Shown piece by piece: positions 1 through 6,778 of a stretch of 13,259 bases of DNA. The translations under genes were made by a program, and so were the position numbers. The DNA is from Methanobacteriota archaeon. Lineage in GTDB: Archaea > Halobacteriota > Methanocellia > Methanocellales > Methanocellaceae. Below the pieces are notes generated by a model, which saw only the letters and a program-made list of their open reading frames with translations, was not told the DNA's origin and searched no databases. The number at the start of each line of letters is the position of its first letter. Position 1 is the stretch's first letter. The DNA is taken from the NCBI GenBank assembly GCA_023436075.1, contig JAEZKS010000177.1, positions 1 to 13,259 of the forward strand, read 5' to 3'.

Positions 1-60
1 CTCTGTGTTGAAGCTCGGAGACCTCCCGTAACCTCTGAGACCTCCCCCTGAAAGCCAGAA

Positions 61-68
61 AAATATAC
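61..68 (+). promoter_or_regulatory. TATA-like box upstream of the first membrane protein gene
   Basis: An AAATATAC element lies in an A/T-rich stretch. Archaeal transcription starts about 25 bases downstream of the TATA centre, which is near 90. That is past the ATG at 85 and before the GTG at 124, so the box bears on the start choice for this gene. Confidence 0.35.
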
Positions 69-84
69 ATATGTGTAAAGGGGA

Positions 85-885
85 ATGAATAATTCAAATG
101 GCCAATGGTCGCAGGGGTCAACCGTGAAGCTACAACGCATCGCAATCTTCTTCATCATAGCCATCTCGCTCACAGCGTTCCTTATCCCGGCAATCCGCAT
201 GCCGGACATCCCACGGGTGGAACCACCGACCATCGAGATGCCCCAGCCTGGTCAGGGCATGGCGGTCGAAATTGGCTACATGATCATTTCGGGGCTGCTG
301 GCAGGGTTCAGCCCGCTGCTGTTCCTGGCATCACTGTTCCTGGGCATGCTGCTCTTCATATATAATAAAAGCCGCATCCCGCAGTACTCCCGATACTACA
401 TCATCGGTGCCTTCGTGATATTCTTCACATTCCAGTACCGGATAACGCTGCCGGGTGGCATCGAGTCGAGCATTTTCGGGTTCCAGGTGTTGATGATCAT
501 GGGCGTGATCAGCATGCTGCTGGCACTGATCGCGCTGGAGTTCTCCCCGGAATTCGCCGCCAGGATGGCCCGCAACGAGAGCGTCAAGGTCACCTACTTC
601 ATCTTTATCGGCGCGCTGATCGCGCTGGTTATCGTGATGTACGGCGACGGCGCCACGACGCCCGCGGTCGACTTCGCGGCATCGACCGGGCACGGCCTCA
701 GCGAGCTGCTTGTCTACAACCTCTGTGCCATGGTACCTTCGACGGCGCTCTTCGCGATTCTCAGCATGAACCGCATCAGCATGCGCACGAAGCTGGCCAA
801 TAACCGGGAGAGCATATTGCTCATCGGCACCATTATCCTGGTGATCTCGTTACTGATCATCGAAGTGATATCGCTGCTCTCTTGA
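85..885 (+). CDS. Multi-pass membrane protein of unknown function
   Basis: I do not recognise this 266-residue protein. It has about seven hydrophobic segments: residues 17-37, a long stretch 61-93 that could be one or two helices, 104-121, 130-152, 168-187, 206-228 and 242-264. A proline-rich loop (about 40-57) follows the first helix. No catalytic or binding motif stands out. The start is uncertain. ATG at 85 has GGGG only a few bases upstream. GTG at 124 (valine 14) has a better-spaced AGGGG and begins right before helix 1; a TATA-like element at 61-68 would start transcription near 90, which favours the GTG. It appears to be a single-gene unit, with 150 bases before the next gene. Whether it is a transporter, sensor or structural protein cannot be told from sequence. 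Confidence 0.8.
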   Translation: MNNSNGQWSQGSTVKLQRIAIFFIIAISLTAFLIPAIRMPDIPRVEPPTIEMPQPGQGMAVEIGYMIISGLLAGFSPLLFLASLFLGMLLFIYNKSRIPQYSRYYIIGAFVIFFTFQYRITLPGGIESSIFGFQVLMIMGVISMLLALIALEFSPEFAARMARNESVKVTYFIFIGALIALVIVMYGDGATTPAVDFAASTGHGLSELLVYNLCAMVPSTALFAILSMNRISMRTKLANNRESILLIGTIILVISLLIIEVISLLS

Positions 886-972
886 ATCGAGCTATCGCCC
901 GCGTGTTTGCGGATTCAGAGAATAAGGCGTAGTTTTTATTGTGCTGGATATCTTCCTCTGTGCCTTCATGTA

Positions 973-985
973 AAATTATATAGAA
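973..985 (+). promoter_or_regulatory. TATA box for the DUF5658-like gene
   Basis: An AAATTATATAGAA element sits in the 145-base gap between the two membrane protein genes. It predicts a transcription start near 1005, about 30 bases before the ATG at 1037. Confidence 0.45.
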
Positions 986-1036
986 TATAGAACGCATGTT
1001 TATCAGCTGATCGAATATCACACAAGTGACTTGTCT

Positions 1037-1480
1037 ATGCGATTATACTGGCCTTTCCTGATGGTACTGAGCTTCGGGATTTTCGACATGGTATCGACGT
1101 ACCTCGTTTATGATAAAGTAGGGACGTTTTCTTATGAGACCGGGGCATTACCCGCCCTTTTTTATTCGATCGGTGGCATTGCGGGAGTCGTGCTGATCAA
1201 AATACTCCTGACGACTGCATGCGCATTCCTGCTGTTCGTCCTTGCCAGAAAAATATGGCAGTTCGATCGAATGTGTACGCTGTTATGCATCGGGGCATCG
1301 ATCGTTGGCCTCATGGCGACAATTTCTAACCTGAGCGGCATGCTTACCGGTTCGACCGTATTCTTGTTCGGCGTCAGCATTGATATCGTGGCATACGCCA
1401 TTTTCACGCTCACGTTCATCGTCGGGATGATCGACGTGGTACTTGCCTATGCTAAACATAAGCCGAACTTGCCGGCATAA
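1037..1480 (+). CDS. DUF5658-like four-helix membrane protein
   Basis: This is a small integral membrane protein of 147 residues with four hydrophobic segments (about 4-24, 39-68, 79-100 and 104-136). Helix 1 carries an FDMVSTYL motif, and a conserved-looking acidic residue follows in YETGALPALF. This D-x-x-x-T, E-x-[NG] and lysine-containing second helix (LIKILL) pattern resembles DUF5658 proteins of archaea and bacteria, whose function is unknown. I chose ATG 1037 over the in-frame TTG at 1031 because the only Shine-Dalgarno-like bases (AGTGAC, 1025-1030) abut the TTG but lie six bases before the ATG. It is convergent with the nuclease gene that follows. Family assignment is moderately sure; membrane location is clear. 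Confidence 0.75.
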   Translation: MRLYWPFLMVLSFGIFDMVSTYLVYDKVGTFSYETGALPALFYSIGGIAGVVLIKILLTTACAFLLFVLARKIWQFDRMCTLLCIGASIVGLMATISNLSGMLTGSTVFLFGVSIDIVAYAIFTLTFIVGMIDVVLAYAKHKPNLPA

Positions 1481-1552
1481 TGGCAGTGGACGTTAACAAG
1501 AGCAAACTCCGTCGAGACAAGAGCGAGGCCGACCACTATCATTACACTGTCG

Positions 1553-2506
1553 TCAGGTGAAATGAGAGAGCGTCAGGTGCCCCTTTCGCAGCGGCACAGC
1601 CTCGATGCCAAGCTTTTCCCGGATGTCCCCGGCCAGCTCTTTCCCGGAACCGTGGACGGTGTACACGATTTCGGGACTGACGCGGCGCGTGAACTCCATC
1701 AGCTCGGCATAGTCGGCATGGTCGGATAGCGGAAAGGCCGCGTCTACCCGCATGGCATAGCGGTGCCCGTGGTCGATCGCCCAGCCTGAAACAGAAGCAG
1801 TCCGCGCGCCTGCGGCCAGGAACTTCTTCACATGAGGGTCATTCCTGCCGGCTGAGGACGTCACGATGACAGAGGGCCCGGCAGGCTCGTCCGGTAGCGG
1901 CCCTGCCGAGAACGAATGGCCGAACTTCGCCAGGATAGCGTTGATCTTCGTGACAGGTGCGGAGGTGTATAGATCGAAACCGTTCATCTCGGCCAGCACC
2001 TCCTGGGCCTTGCCGAAGGTATAAGCGTAAATGATCGAATGCAGGCCTTTTGCCGCGTTGTCCTCTGCCCAGTCGCGCATCGAGCCGATGACCTCTGCCG
2101 TCGGCGGGAACACGTATTTGTCCCGGCCGAAGGTCGACTCGATGATCAGGACATCTGCGCTGACCGGCTGCGCGCCGCGGGAGAAATACTTGGGCCGTGT
2201 GCATAAGTCCCCGGTATATAAAATTTTCCGTTCGCCCCCGATGAGGAACATGGTGGAGCCTGGCACATGCCCTGAGTCCAGCATGGTCACGTCCGGGCAG
2301 CCCACGACGGGCAGCGGCGTGCCAGTGCGATCGCATGCGACGGCCCTGGTGATCTCCGAACAGACAATGTCTCCCCGGATCGTAGATGGCACGTGGTCGA
2401 AGTGCGCATGGGAGACAAGGTTGACTGAATCCCTCGCACAGCTCTTGGGATCGCAGCGGTACTGCCGGCCGGAAAATACGCTGATGCCGTTGTCCAGGTA
2501 GATCAT
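1553..2506 (-). CDS. Metallo-beta-lactamase-fold exonuclease (mRNA 3'-end processing factor-like)
   Basis: This is a zinc-dependent MBL-fold hydrolase related to the COG1236/YSH1 exonuclease group, called putative mRNA 3'-end processing factor in archaea; bacterial relatives accompany DNA ligases. From ATG 2506 it has 317 residues. Visible metal ligands are HAHFDH near the N terminus, the GHVPGS histidine, the aspartate of YTGDLCTR, SDHADY and the late TVHG histidine. The order matches RNA/DNA-processing MBL enzymes. RNA versus DNA as substrate cannot be settled here. An in-frame GTG at 2611 would add 35 residues that do not look domain-like. However, a TATA-like element near 2640 would start transcription about 4 bases before that GTG, so a leaderless longer form is possible. 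I prefer ATG 2506 because family members usually begin directly with the strand seen in MIYLDNGI. It is divergent from the histone gene. Confidence 0.85.
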   Translation of the reverse strand: MIYLDNGISVFSGRQYRCDPKSCARDSVNLVSHAHFDHVPSTIRGDIVCSEITRAVACDRTGTPLPVVGCPDVTMLDSGHVPGSTMFLIGGERKILYTGDLCTRPKYFSRGAQPVSADVLIIESTFGRDKYVFPPTAEVIGSMRDWAEDNAAKGLHSIIYAYTFGKAQEVLAEMNGFDLYTSAPVTKINAILAKFGHSFSAGPLPDEPAGPSVIVTSSAGRNDPHVKKFLAAGARTASVSGWAIDHGHRYAMRVDAAFPLSDHADYAELMEFTRRVSPEIVYTVHGSGKELAGDIREKLGIEAVPLRKGHLTLSHFT

Positions 2507-2635
2507 CAGGCTCTCGTTCGCGCGCTTCGTTGAAATAGTTGCCCTTAGGTGAAACCTATCGAAATTGCTCTCCTGTCCGTGGAAAAGAGCTTTATGCGGC
2601 CCTGTCGGCACATTGATGGCCTATTATGTATATGT

Positions 2636-2645
2636 GTTTATAAGG
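2636..2645 (-). promoter_or_regulatory. TATA-like box for the MBL nuclease
   Basis: On the minus strand this reads CTTATAAAC. It would place transcription start near 2615, immediately upstream of the alternative GTG start at 2611 and about 110 bases before ATG 2506. Confidence 0.4.
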
Positions 2646-2706
2646 GAATATTTTCTCCTCAAATTGCGTGATTCTAAACCGTGATAGTGCTCTGTTAGAC
2701 AAAAGC

Positions 2707-2714
2707 TTTATATC
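2707..2714 (+). promoter_or_regulatory. TATA box of the histone gene
   Basis: TTTATATC is close to the archaeal box A consensus. The predicted start near 2736 gives a leader of about 40 bases that contains the full Shine-Dalgarno GGAGGTG at 2761-2767. Confidence 0.65.
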
Positions 2715-2775
2715 CAATCGTTTTTAAGTTACTCATAACATTTATCAGGCATTTTTTACAGGAGGTGTGAAAGCA

Positions 2776-2985
2776 ATGAAGGAACTTCCCGTCGCATCCG
2801 TGGACAGGATCATCCGGAACGCCGGTGCCGACAGGGTCAGCGAGGACGCCAAGGAGGCGCTCGCCGTGATCCTCGAGGAGTACGGCACGAAGGTATCGGC
2901 CGAGGCAATCAAGCTCTGCAAGCACGCCGGCCGCAAGACCGTCAAAGAAGAGGACATCAAGTTAGCTTCGCAGCGGCTTCATTAA
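2776..2985 (+). CDS. Archaeal histone (HMf family)
   Basis: This protein of 69 residues is a single histone fold that dimerises and wraps DNA into archaeal nucleosome-like particles. The sequence runs parallel to HMfB: LPVASVDRIIRNAGADRVS at the N terminus, a middle helix with ILEEYG, and HAGRKTVKEEDI near the C terminus. Arg11, Arg20 and the Lys54-Thr55 pair match HMfB DNA contacts Arg10, Arg19 and Lys53-Thr54. ATG 2776 is chosen over the in-frame GTG at 2767 because GGAGGTG ends exactly at the GTG and lies eight bases before the ATG. A strong TATA box, an ideal ribosome site and a hairpin terminator fit an abundant, independently transcribed protein. Cys48 replaces the alanine seen in HMfB. 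Confidence 0.97.
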   Translation: MKELPVASVDRIIRNAGADRVSEDAKEALAVILEEYGTKVSAEAIKLCKHAGRKTVKEEDIKLASQRLH

Positions 2986-2990
2986 GCCCG

Positions 2991-3035
2991 ATGGCGGCCA
3001 CCAGGGCCGCCATGAATCATTATTCTTGTTTTTTC
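2991..3035 (+). terminator. Hairpin plus T-tract terminator of the histone gene
   Basis: A perfect 9-bp stem (ATGGCGGCC, 2991-2999, with GGCCGCCAT, 3005-3013) encloses a 5-base loop. It is followed by a T-rich run ending in TTTTTT (about 3029-3034). It begins five bases after the histone stop codon. On the opposite strand the hairpin is preceded by A-runs rather than followed by T, so it serves only the histone transcript. Archaeal RNA polymerase mainly needs the T-tract; the hairpin may instead protect the mRNA end. Confidence 0.7.
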
Positions 3036-4062
3036 ACCGGTCATAACCGACCACCCATTTGTTCTCAACGCGCTTTATTTCCCTGATCGTGGGGATGACT
3101 ATCTCCGTTTCCTGTGCGGTCACTATCGGAAAGCCGTATGTCTCCGATCGGTAACCAGCACTTCCCCCGTCCCGCATGCGTGATTTCATGAAAGCCTCGT
3201 GCCTGGCGAGGCGTTCGTTTATCAGCGTGTTTCCCGACTCTTTCAGGCCTGACATCCGCGCTTCGATAGCCGGCTCTATGCCGGCGTCGATCTCGTAGCC
3301 GACTGAGTTCCGGCCGGAGACGATGGCGGCAAAGGCAGTGGTGCCGGTGCCGATGAACGGATCGAGCACCAGGTCTCCCCTGACCGAGAACATGTTGATC
3401 AGCCGATAGGGAATCTCGAAAGGAAAAGCCGCCGACCGGGATCGGGAGCCTTCGAACCGCTGCTGTACGCCGTTCAGGTCGTGCCACAGGTCTGAGAACC
3501 AGAGATTACGCTCCTCCCAGAAGTATGCGCTCTGCCGCCTTGCGGCGACGTCTTCGCCGGAAAAGGCCCGGTTGCCGCCTTTGCGGAAGATGCAGATATG
3601 CTCATGCTCCAGCGTCACGTAGGCGTTGGGCGGCAGCATGCCCGATCCCATGAACTTGTTAGGCTTGTTGGACGGCTTCCTCCACTGTACAGACGGCAGC
3701 TCATCGTACCCGGCATCGAGGAAGAAACGTGCGATACGGGCATGGTTATTGTACATGCGGAATGCTCCGGCGATGGCACGGGTAGCGTCGCCGATGTTGA
3801 TACAGACGATGCCTGATGGCATTGTCACGCGATCCACCTCCCGCCAGACGTCGTCCAGCGCTGCGTGCATCAGCTCGTAAGCCGTCCGTCCGTCGCCAGA
3901 ATCGAGCGCATCCTGCACGTCAGGGCTCATCGAGCAGAACAGGCGATCCCACATCCCGATCATCGGGTATGGAGGCGAGGTGATCGTGAGGTGCACCGAT
4001 CCCGCCGGGACTTTGTCCATGCGTCTGGCATCCGCAAAGAACAGGCGATGCTCCGTGATCAT
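3034..4062 (-). CDS. Orphan beta-class DNA methyltransferase (probably N4-cytosine)
   Basis: This 342-residue enzyme of the N4-cytosine/N6-adenine amino-methyltransferase family uses S-adenosylmethionine to methylate DNA. The catalytic motif TSPPYP (residues 28-33) precedes motif X-like FPFEIPYRLI (213-222), the SAM-binding motif DPFIGTGTT (234-242) and GYEID (255-259). This is the permuted beta-class order, so the target-recognition region should be within about residues 120-205. An S-P-P-Y catalytic motif is more usual in N4-cytosine enzymes than N6-adenine ones. No restriction endonuclease gene lies nearby, so it looks solitary. The gene starts inside the ketopantoate reductase stop codon (ATGA overlap at 4059-4062), implying co-transcription and translational coupling. 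Target sequence unknown. Confidence 0.9.
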   Translation of the reverse strand: MITEHRLFFADARRMDKVPAGSVHLTITSPPYPMIGMWDRLFCSMSPDVQDALDSGDGRTAYELMHAALDDVWREVDRVTMPSGIVCINIGDATRAIAGAFRMYNNHARIARFFLDAGYDELPSVQWRKPSNKPNKFMGSGMLPPNAYVTLEHEHICIFRKGGNRAFSGEDVAARRQSAYFWEERNLWFSDLWHDLNGVQQRFEGSRSRSAAFPFEIPYRLINMFSVRGDLVLDPFIGTGTTAFAAIVSGRNSVGYEIDAGIEPAIEARMSGLKESGNTLINERLARHEAFMKSRMRDGGSAGYRSETYGFPIVTAQETEIVIPTIREIKRVENKWVVGYDR

Positions 4063-4958
4063 GGCCTCGTACCGCCCCGCTGCTCCAGCCCTTTGACCAG
4101 CGCTGTCAGCGTGTCGTTGATTGGCGTAGGCACTCCGTACTTCCGCCCCAGTTCGCAGATTTTGCCGTTAAGTGCATCGATCTCAGTCCGCCTGCCGAGC
4201 GAGACGTCCTGTAGCATCGACGATCGGTTTCCCGCGGTATCATGAATGACATTAATGGTCTGTGCCACAGGATCAACGTTCGTTTGCACCCCGGCGGCCG
4301 CTGCGACTGCCGCAGCTTCGGAAACCGTCGCAGCTACCAGCGCCTTAAGTTCAGGCACCTCCAGCAGCCTGCCGTTCGTCAGCCCGGTGATCGCCGTGAT
4401 CGCATTGATGCCTACGTTGGCGTACAGTTTCTCCCACTGCGCTCCGCGGATGTCTTCGACTATACGGGCTTTCAGTCCCGCCTCAGTCAGCGCGTATAGT
4501 GGAAGGTCCAGCCGGTCCCGGGCACTTTTGTCGACGGAGCCCAGCAGGGTTTCGGTGTAGCCGGCCAGTCGGACTTTTCCTGGCTCAATGAAGGTGACGC
4601 CGCTGTAAGAGACTCCTGCGGCCACGCGGCACGGGCCGAGAATCGATGCGGCCGCATCGTCTGCGCCCAAGCCATTGTGGATGAACACGACGATGGTGCC
4701 CGGGTTAACCTGAAGGCCCTCCACAGCACCGGTAACGTCGAAGGACTTAACGGTCACGAAAATGACGTCAGAGAGAACGGGCGTGGAGGATATCGCCGGC
4801 GTGGCCGTTACCTCCATTGCCCCGGTGACGGATATGCCCCGGCGCAGCACGGGGACGTCGCGTTCCCGGCAGACCAGGGTGACGTCCTGTCCGGAAGCGG
4901 CCATCATGGCGGCGTAGAACGTGCCAAGCGCTCCCGCCCCGATCACGCTGATTTTCAT
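4059..4958 (-). CDS. panE: 2-dehydropantoate 2-reductase (ketopantoate reductase)
   Basis: This enzyme reduces ketopantoate to pantoate with NAD(P)H in coenzyme A synthesis, in the cytoplasm. From ATG 4958 it has 299 residues, the usual length. The Rossmann dinucleotide motif GAGALG is at 7-12. HNGLG carries the substrate-site asparagine (95). The helix with WEKLYANVGIN supplies catalytic Lys177 and Asn181. SSMLQDVSLGRRTEID supplies the serine and Glu259 matching E. coli PanE Ser244 and Glu256. An in-frame TTG at 4970 is rejected as start because a TATA-like GATATATC (4983-4990) predicts transcription starting near 4960, downstream of it; the mRNA would be leaderless or nearly so. It is the first gene of a pair with the DNA methyltransferase, with which it overlaps by four bases. 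Confidence 0.93.
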   Translation of the reverse strand: MKISVIGAGALGTFYAAMMAASGQDVTLVCRERDVPVLRRGISVTGAMEVTATPAISSTPVLSDVIFVTVKSFDVTGAVEGLQVNPGTIVVFIHNGLGADDAAASILGPCRVAAGVSYSGVTFIEPGKVRLAGYTETLLGSVDKSARDRLDLPLYALTEAGLKARIVEDIRGAQWEKLYANVGINAITAITGLTNGRLLEVPELKALVAATVSEAAAVAAAAGVQTNVDPVAQTINVIHDTAGNRSSMLQDVSLGRRTEIDALNGKICELGRKYGVPTPINDTLTALVKGLEQRGGTRP

Positions 4959-4982
4959 GGTATTATGCAAATAGTCGCGCTC

Positions 4983-4990
4983 GATATATC
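4983..4990 (-). promoter_or_regulatory. TATA box of the panE-methyltransferase operon
   Basis: The element GATATATC is centred about 28 bases before ATG 4958. The predicted transcription start falls within a few bases of that ATG and no Shine-Dalgarno is present, so a leaderless transcript is expected. Confidence 0.5.
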
Positions 4991-5054
4991 TTGGTTTCCG
5001 CGTGAGGATGCCCTCGCACGGACGGGCAACCGTTCAGTAAGTCGGTCCATCGCA

Positions 5055-5414
5055 TTACGCGGCTTCATCAAGCTTGAAGACTTCCTTGAACCGCTCCTCG
5101 TTGAGCCTGAGGCGTATCTTGGGGCGGCCGTATGGAGCACGGACGTTCTCTTCGTAGATGACCCCGATGCTCTCGAGGTAATCTTTGCGGCGTGAGAAGG
5201 TCGCTTTAGACGCAAGCTGGGTGTGCTCGCCCCACGCTACCACGTTGAAGAAAAGCTCTTCGTTGATGGCTGCAGCCAGCAGCAAAACGGCGACAAGGTC
5301 GAGCGTATTAGGCTTCAGGACCGTGTACCGGTTGTCAGACAGTAGCTTGCTGAGCTTGATGAAATCCTGGATGGTATTGGGGCCCAGCTCGTGCGCAACG
5401 CCGGCTTCGTCCAT
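5055..5414 (-). CDS. Small winged-helix DNA-binding protein, putative regulator
   Basis: I cannot place this 119-residue protein in a named family. It looks like a winged helix. Helices cover about 12-27 and a strongly hydrophobic 37-54. A helix-turn-helix pair follows, with ASKATFSRRKDYLESIG (68-84) as the likely recognition helix. A basic wing, APYGRPKIRLRL (93-104), comes before a short amphipathic tail. No metal- or ligand-binding motif and no membrane segment is apparent. It is transcribed alone: hflX ends 71 bases upstream, and panE has its own promoter 65 bases downstream of its stop. The ATG is preceded by no Shine-Dalgarno, but AATATAA at 5438-5444 is about 27 bases upstream, fitting a leaderless mRNA. 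A transcription regulator is the likely role; its target is unknown. Confidence 0.75.
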   Translation of the reverse strand: MDEAGVAHELGPNTIQDFIKLSKLLSDNRYTVLKPNTLDLVAVLLLAAAINEELFFNVVAWGEHTQLASKATFSRRKDYLESIGVIYEENVRAPYGRPKIRLRLNEERFKEVFKLDEAA

Positions 5415-5437
5415 GGTCTGAAGTTATATAAACTCTG

Positions 5438-5444
5438 AATATAA
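5438..5444 (-). promoter_or_regulatory. TATA box of the winged-helix gene
   Basis: On the minus strand this reads TTATATT, centred 27 bases before ATG 5414, the spacing for a leaderless start. A better-looking TTATATAA at 5424-5431 is only about 13 bases from the ATG, too close to act as box A for this start. Confidence 0.5.
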
Positions 5445-5465
5445 CTAGCTTTTGCTTAATAACAT

Positions 5466-5485
5466 ATTAATAAAAAATTATCCGA
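5466..5485 (-). terminator. Oligo-T terminator after hflX
   Basis: Just past the hflX stop the minus strand reads TAATTTTTTATTAAT (the T6 run is 5472-5477). A short T-run like this is the usual archaeal termination signal. No hairpin is associated with it. Confidence 0.45.
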
Positions 5486-6778
5486 TCAGGTCGGGGGAGC
5501 GCTCGCTGCTTCCTGCAACCGGGAAATGCGGGAAGCACGTTGCCCGAGCTGGCGCAGCACTGTCTCGCGAGCGTCGAAAGAGACGCAGATGCATGGATGT
5601 CCGGCATCGTCGAGGCCGTAGTCTACTCCGCGGACGATGGCCATCTCGTGCAGCCAGGAAAGAGTGGAGATGCCTTCTTCCGTGGCAGGGAGCGTCGCGA
5701 CGGCCGGGGACCACTTCGGCAGGTACCGCGTCATGAGCAGCTTCAGCTCCTCCAGCCCTTCAGATGTCTTCGCCGATATGGTGACCGGGTGAGGGGCAAG
5801 GTGCGCGATGGCTTCCCTGACCCGCGCCAGCTCTACAGGGTCAGCTTTATCGCATTTATTGAGTGCCGTGATCACGGGAACCGGCCCGATCTCCTGCCAC
5901 ATGGTATCATGGCAGGTGACCAGCTTGTCCAGCACGGCTTCCGCCGGCTCGCTGGCGTCGACGACTAGGACGATCAGGTCCGCCTGGTAGATCTCCTCCA
6001 GCGTGGAGCGGAACGCCTCGACCATGAAGTGCGGCAAGTCCTTGATGAAGCCGACCGTATCGGTCAGCAGCGCCCGACGGCCGTCCAGCTCAAGCAGCCT
6101 TGTCGTAGGCACCAGCGTGGTGAAGAGCTGGTCCTTCGCCACGACGCTCTCGCCCGTGAGCGCGTTCATCAGCGTGCTCTTGCCCGCGTTGGTGTATCCG
6201 GCGAGCGCGACCATGTCGAAGCCCCGCTCTTTCCGCTGGCGTCTGGTCTGGCCCTGCCGTTTCCGGATCACGTCCAGCTCAGCCTGTATCTTTGCGATCT
6301 TTCCGGTGATCTCGCTTTCATAGATGTCTGCCTGGTACCGGCCGAGGCCTTTGAAGCCGGGCTGCTCGCCCTTCTTCGCCAGCGTGACCTTCATGCGGGC
6401 CTTCGGGCGCTCGTAGATGAGACCCGCCAGCTCGACCTGCAGCTTCGCCTCACGAGTCCTGGCGCGCAGCGCGAATATCTCAAGGATCAGGTTGAACCGG
6501 TCGATGACCTCGATGCCACATAGCTTCGACAGGTTATAGATCTGCACGGCGCTGAGCTTGTCGTCGAAAATGAGCTTGTCCGGCTTCAGCTCAGCGACCA
6601 GTTCCGCGATCTCCCCGGCTTTGCCTTTACCCACATTATAGGCCTTGTCCGGCGTGCGGACCTGCATGACGTGCTCCAGCACATCGTAGCCCGCCGAGCG
6701 GGACAGCTCGTCCAGCTCGTCCAGGCTGTCAGCCTTTTTCTTCGGGTCTATCCTCTTGACAAGTATTGCGCTCGGCAT
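5486..6778 (-). CDS. hflX: HflX-family ribosome-associated GTPase
   Basis: This 430-residue GTPase of the Obg-HflX class binds the large ribosomal subunit; bacterial homologues split stalled ribosomes. The N-terminal HflX domain opens with AILVKRID and holds the family signature NVGKGKAGEIAEL (about 48-60). A basic helical linker (about 125-185) leads to the G domain: G1 GYTNAGKST (194-202), G2 around TTLVPTTR, G3 DTVGF (240-244), G4 NKCD (307-310) and G5 SAKT (335-338). A short C-terminal domain follows. The reading frame stays open 55 codons further upstream, but that part is a shadow of the upstream gene. ATG 6778 has AGGAG four bases before it and gives the family N terminus. The start lies inside the upstream coding region, a 50-base overlap, so the two are surely co-transcribed. 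Confidence 0.93.
   Translation of the reverse strand: MPSAILVKRIDPKKKADSLDELDELSRSAGYDVLEHVMQVRTPDKAYNVGKGKAGEIAELVAELKPDKLIFDDKLSAVQIYNLSKLCGIEVIDRFNLILEIFALRARTREAKLQVELAGLIYERPKARMKVTLAKKGEQPGFKGLGRYQADIYESEITGKIAKIQAELDVIRKRQGQTRRQRKERGFDMVALAGYTNAGKSTLMNALTGESVVAKDQLFTTLVPTTRLLELDGRRALLTDTVGFIKDLPHFMVEAFRSTLEEIYQADLIVLVVDASEPAEAVLDKLVTCHDTMWQEIGPVPVITALNKCDKADPVELARVREAIAHLAPHPVTISAKTSEGLEELKLLMTRYLPKWSPAVATLPATEEGISTLSWLHEMAIVRGVDYGLDDAGHPCICVSFDARETVLRQLGQRASRISRLQEAASAPPT

Noticed and set aside
4959..4970. TTG start four codons upstream for ketopantoate reductase
   Set aside because: It lies upstream of the transcription start predicted from the TATA box, and the Rossmann fold begins right after ATG 4958.
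4677..5195. 172-codon plus-strand frame across the panE-regulator gap
   Set aside because: It is antisense to two well-supported genes and includes the panE promoter; no recognisable domain.
5424..5431. TTATATAA as promoter of the winged-helix gene
   Set aside because: It is a strong-looking TATA but only about 13 bases from the start codon; transcription would begin inside the gene. The AATATAA further upstream has the right spacing.
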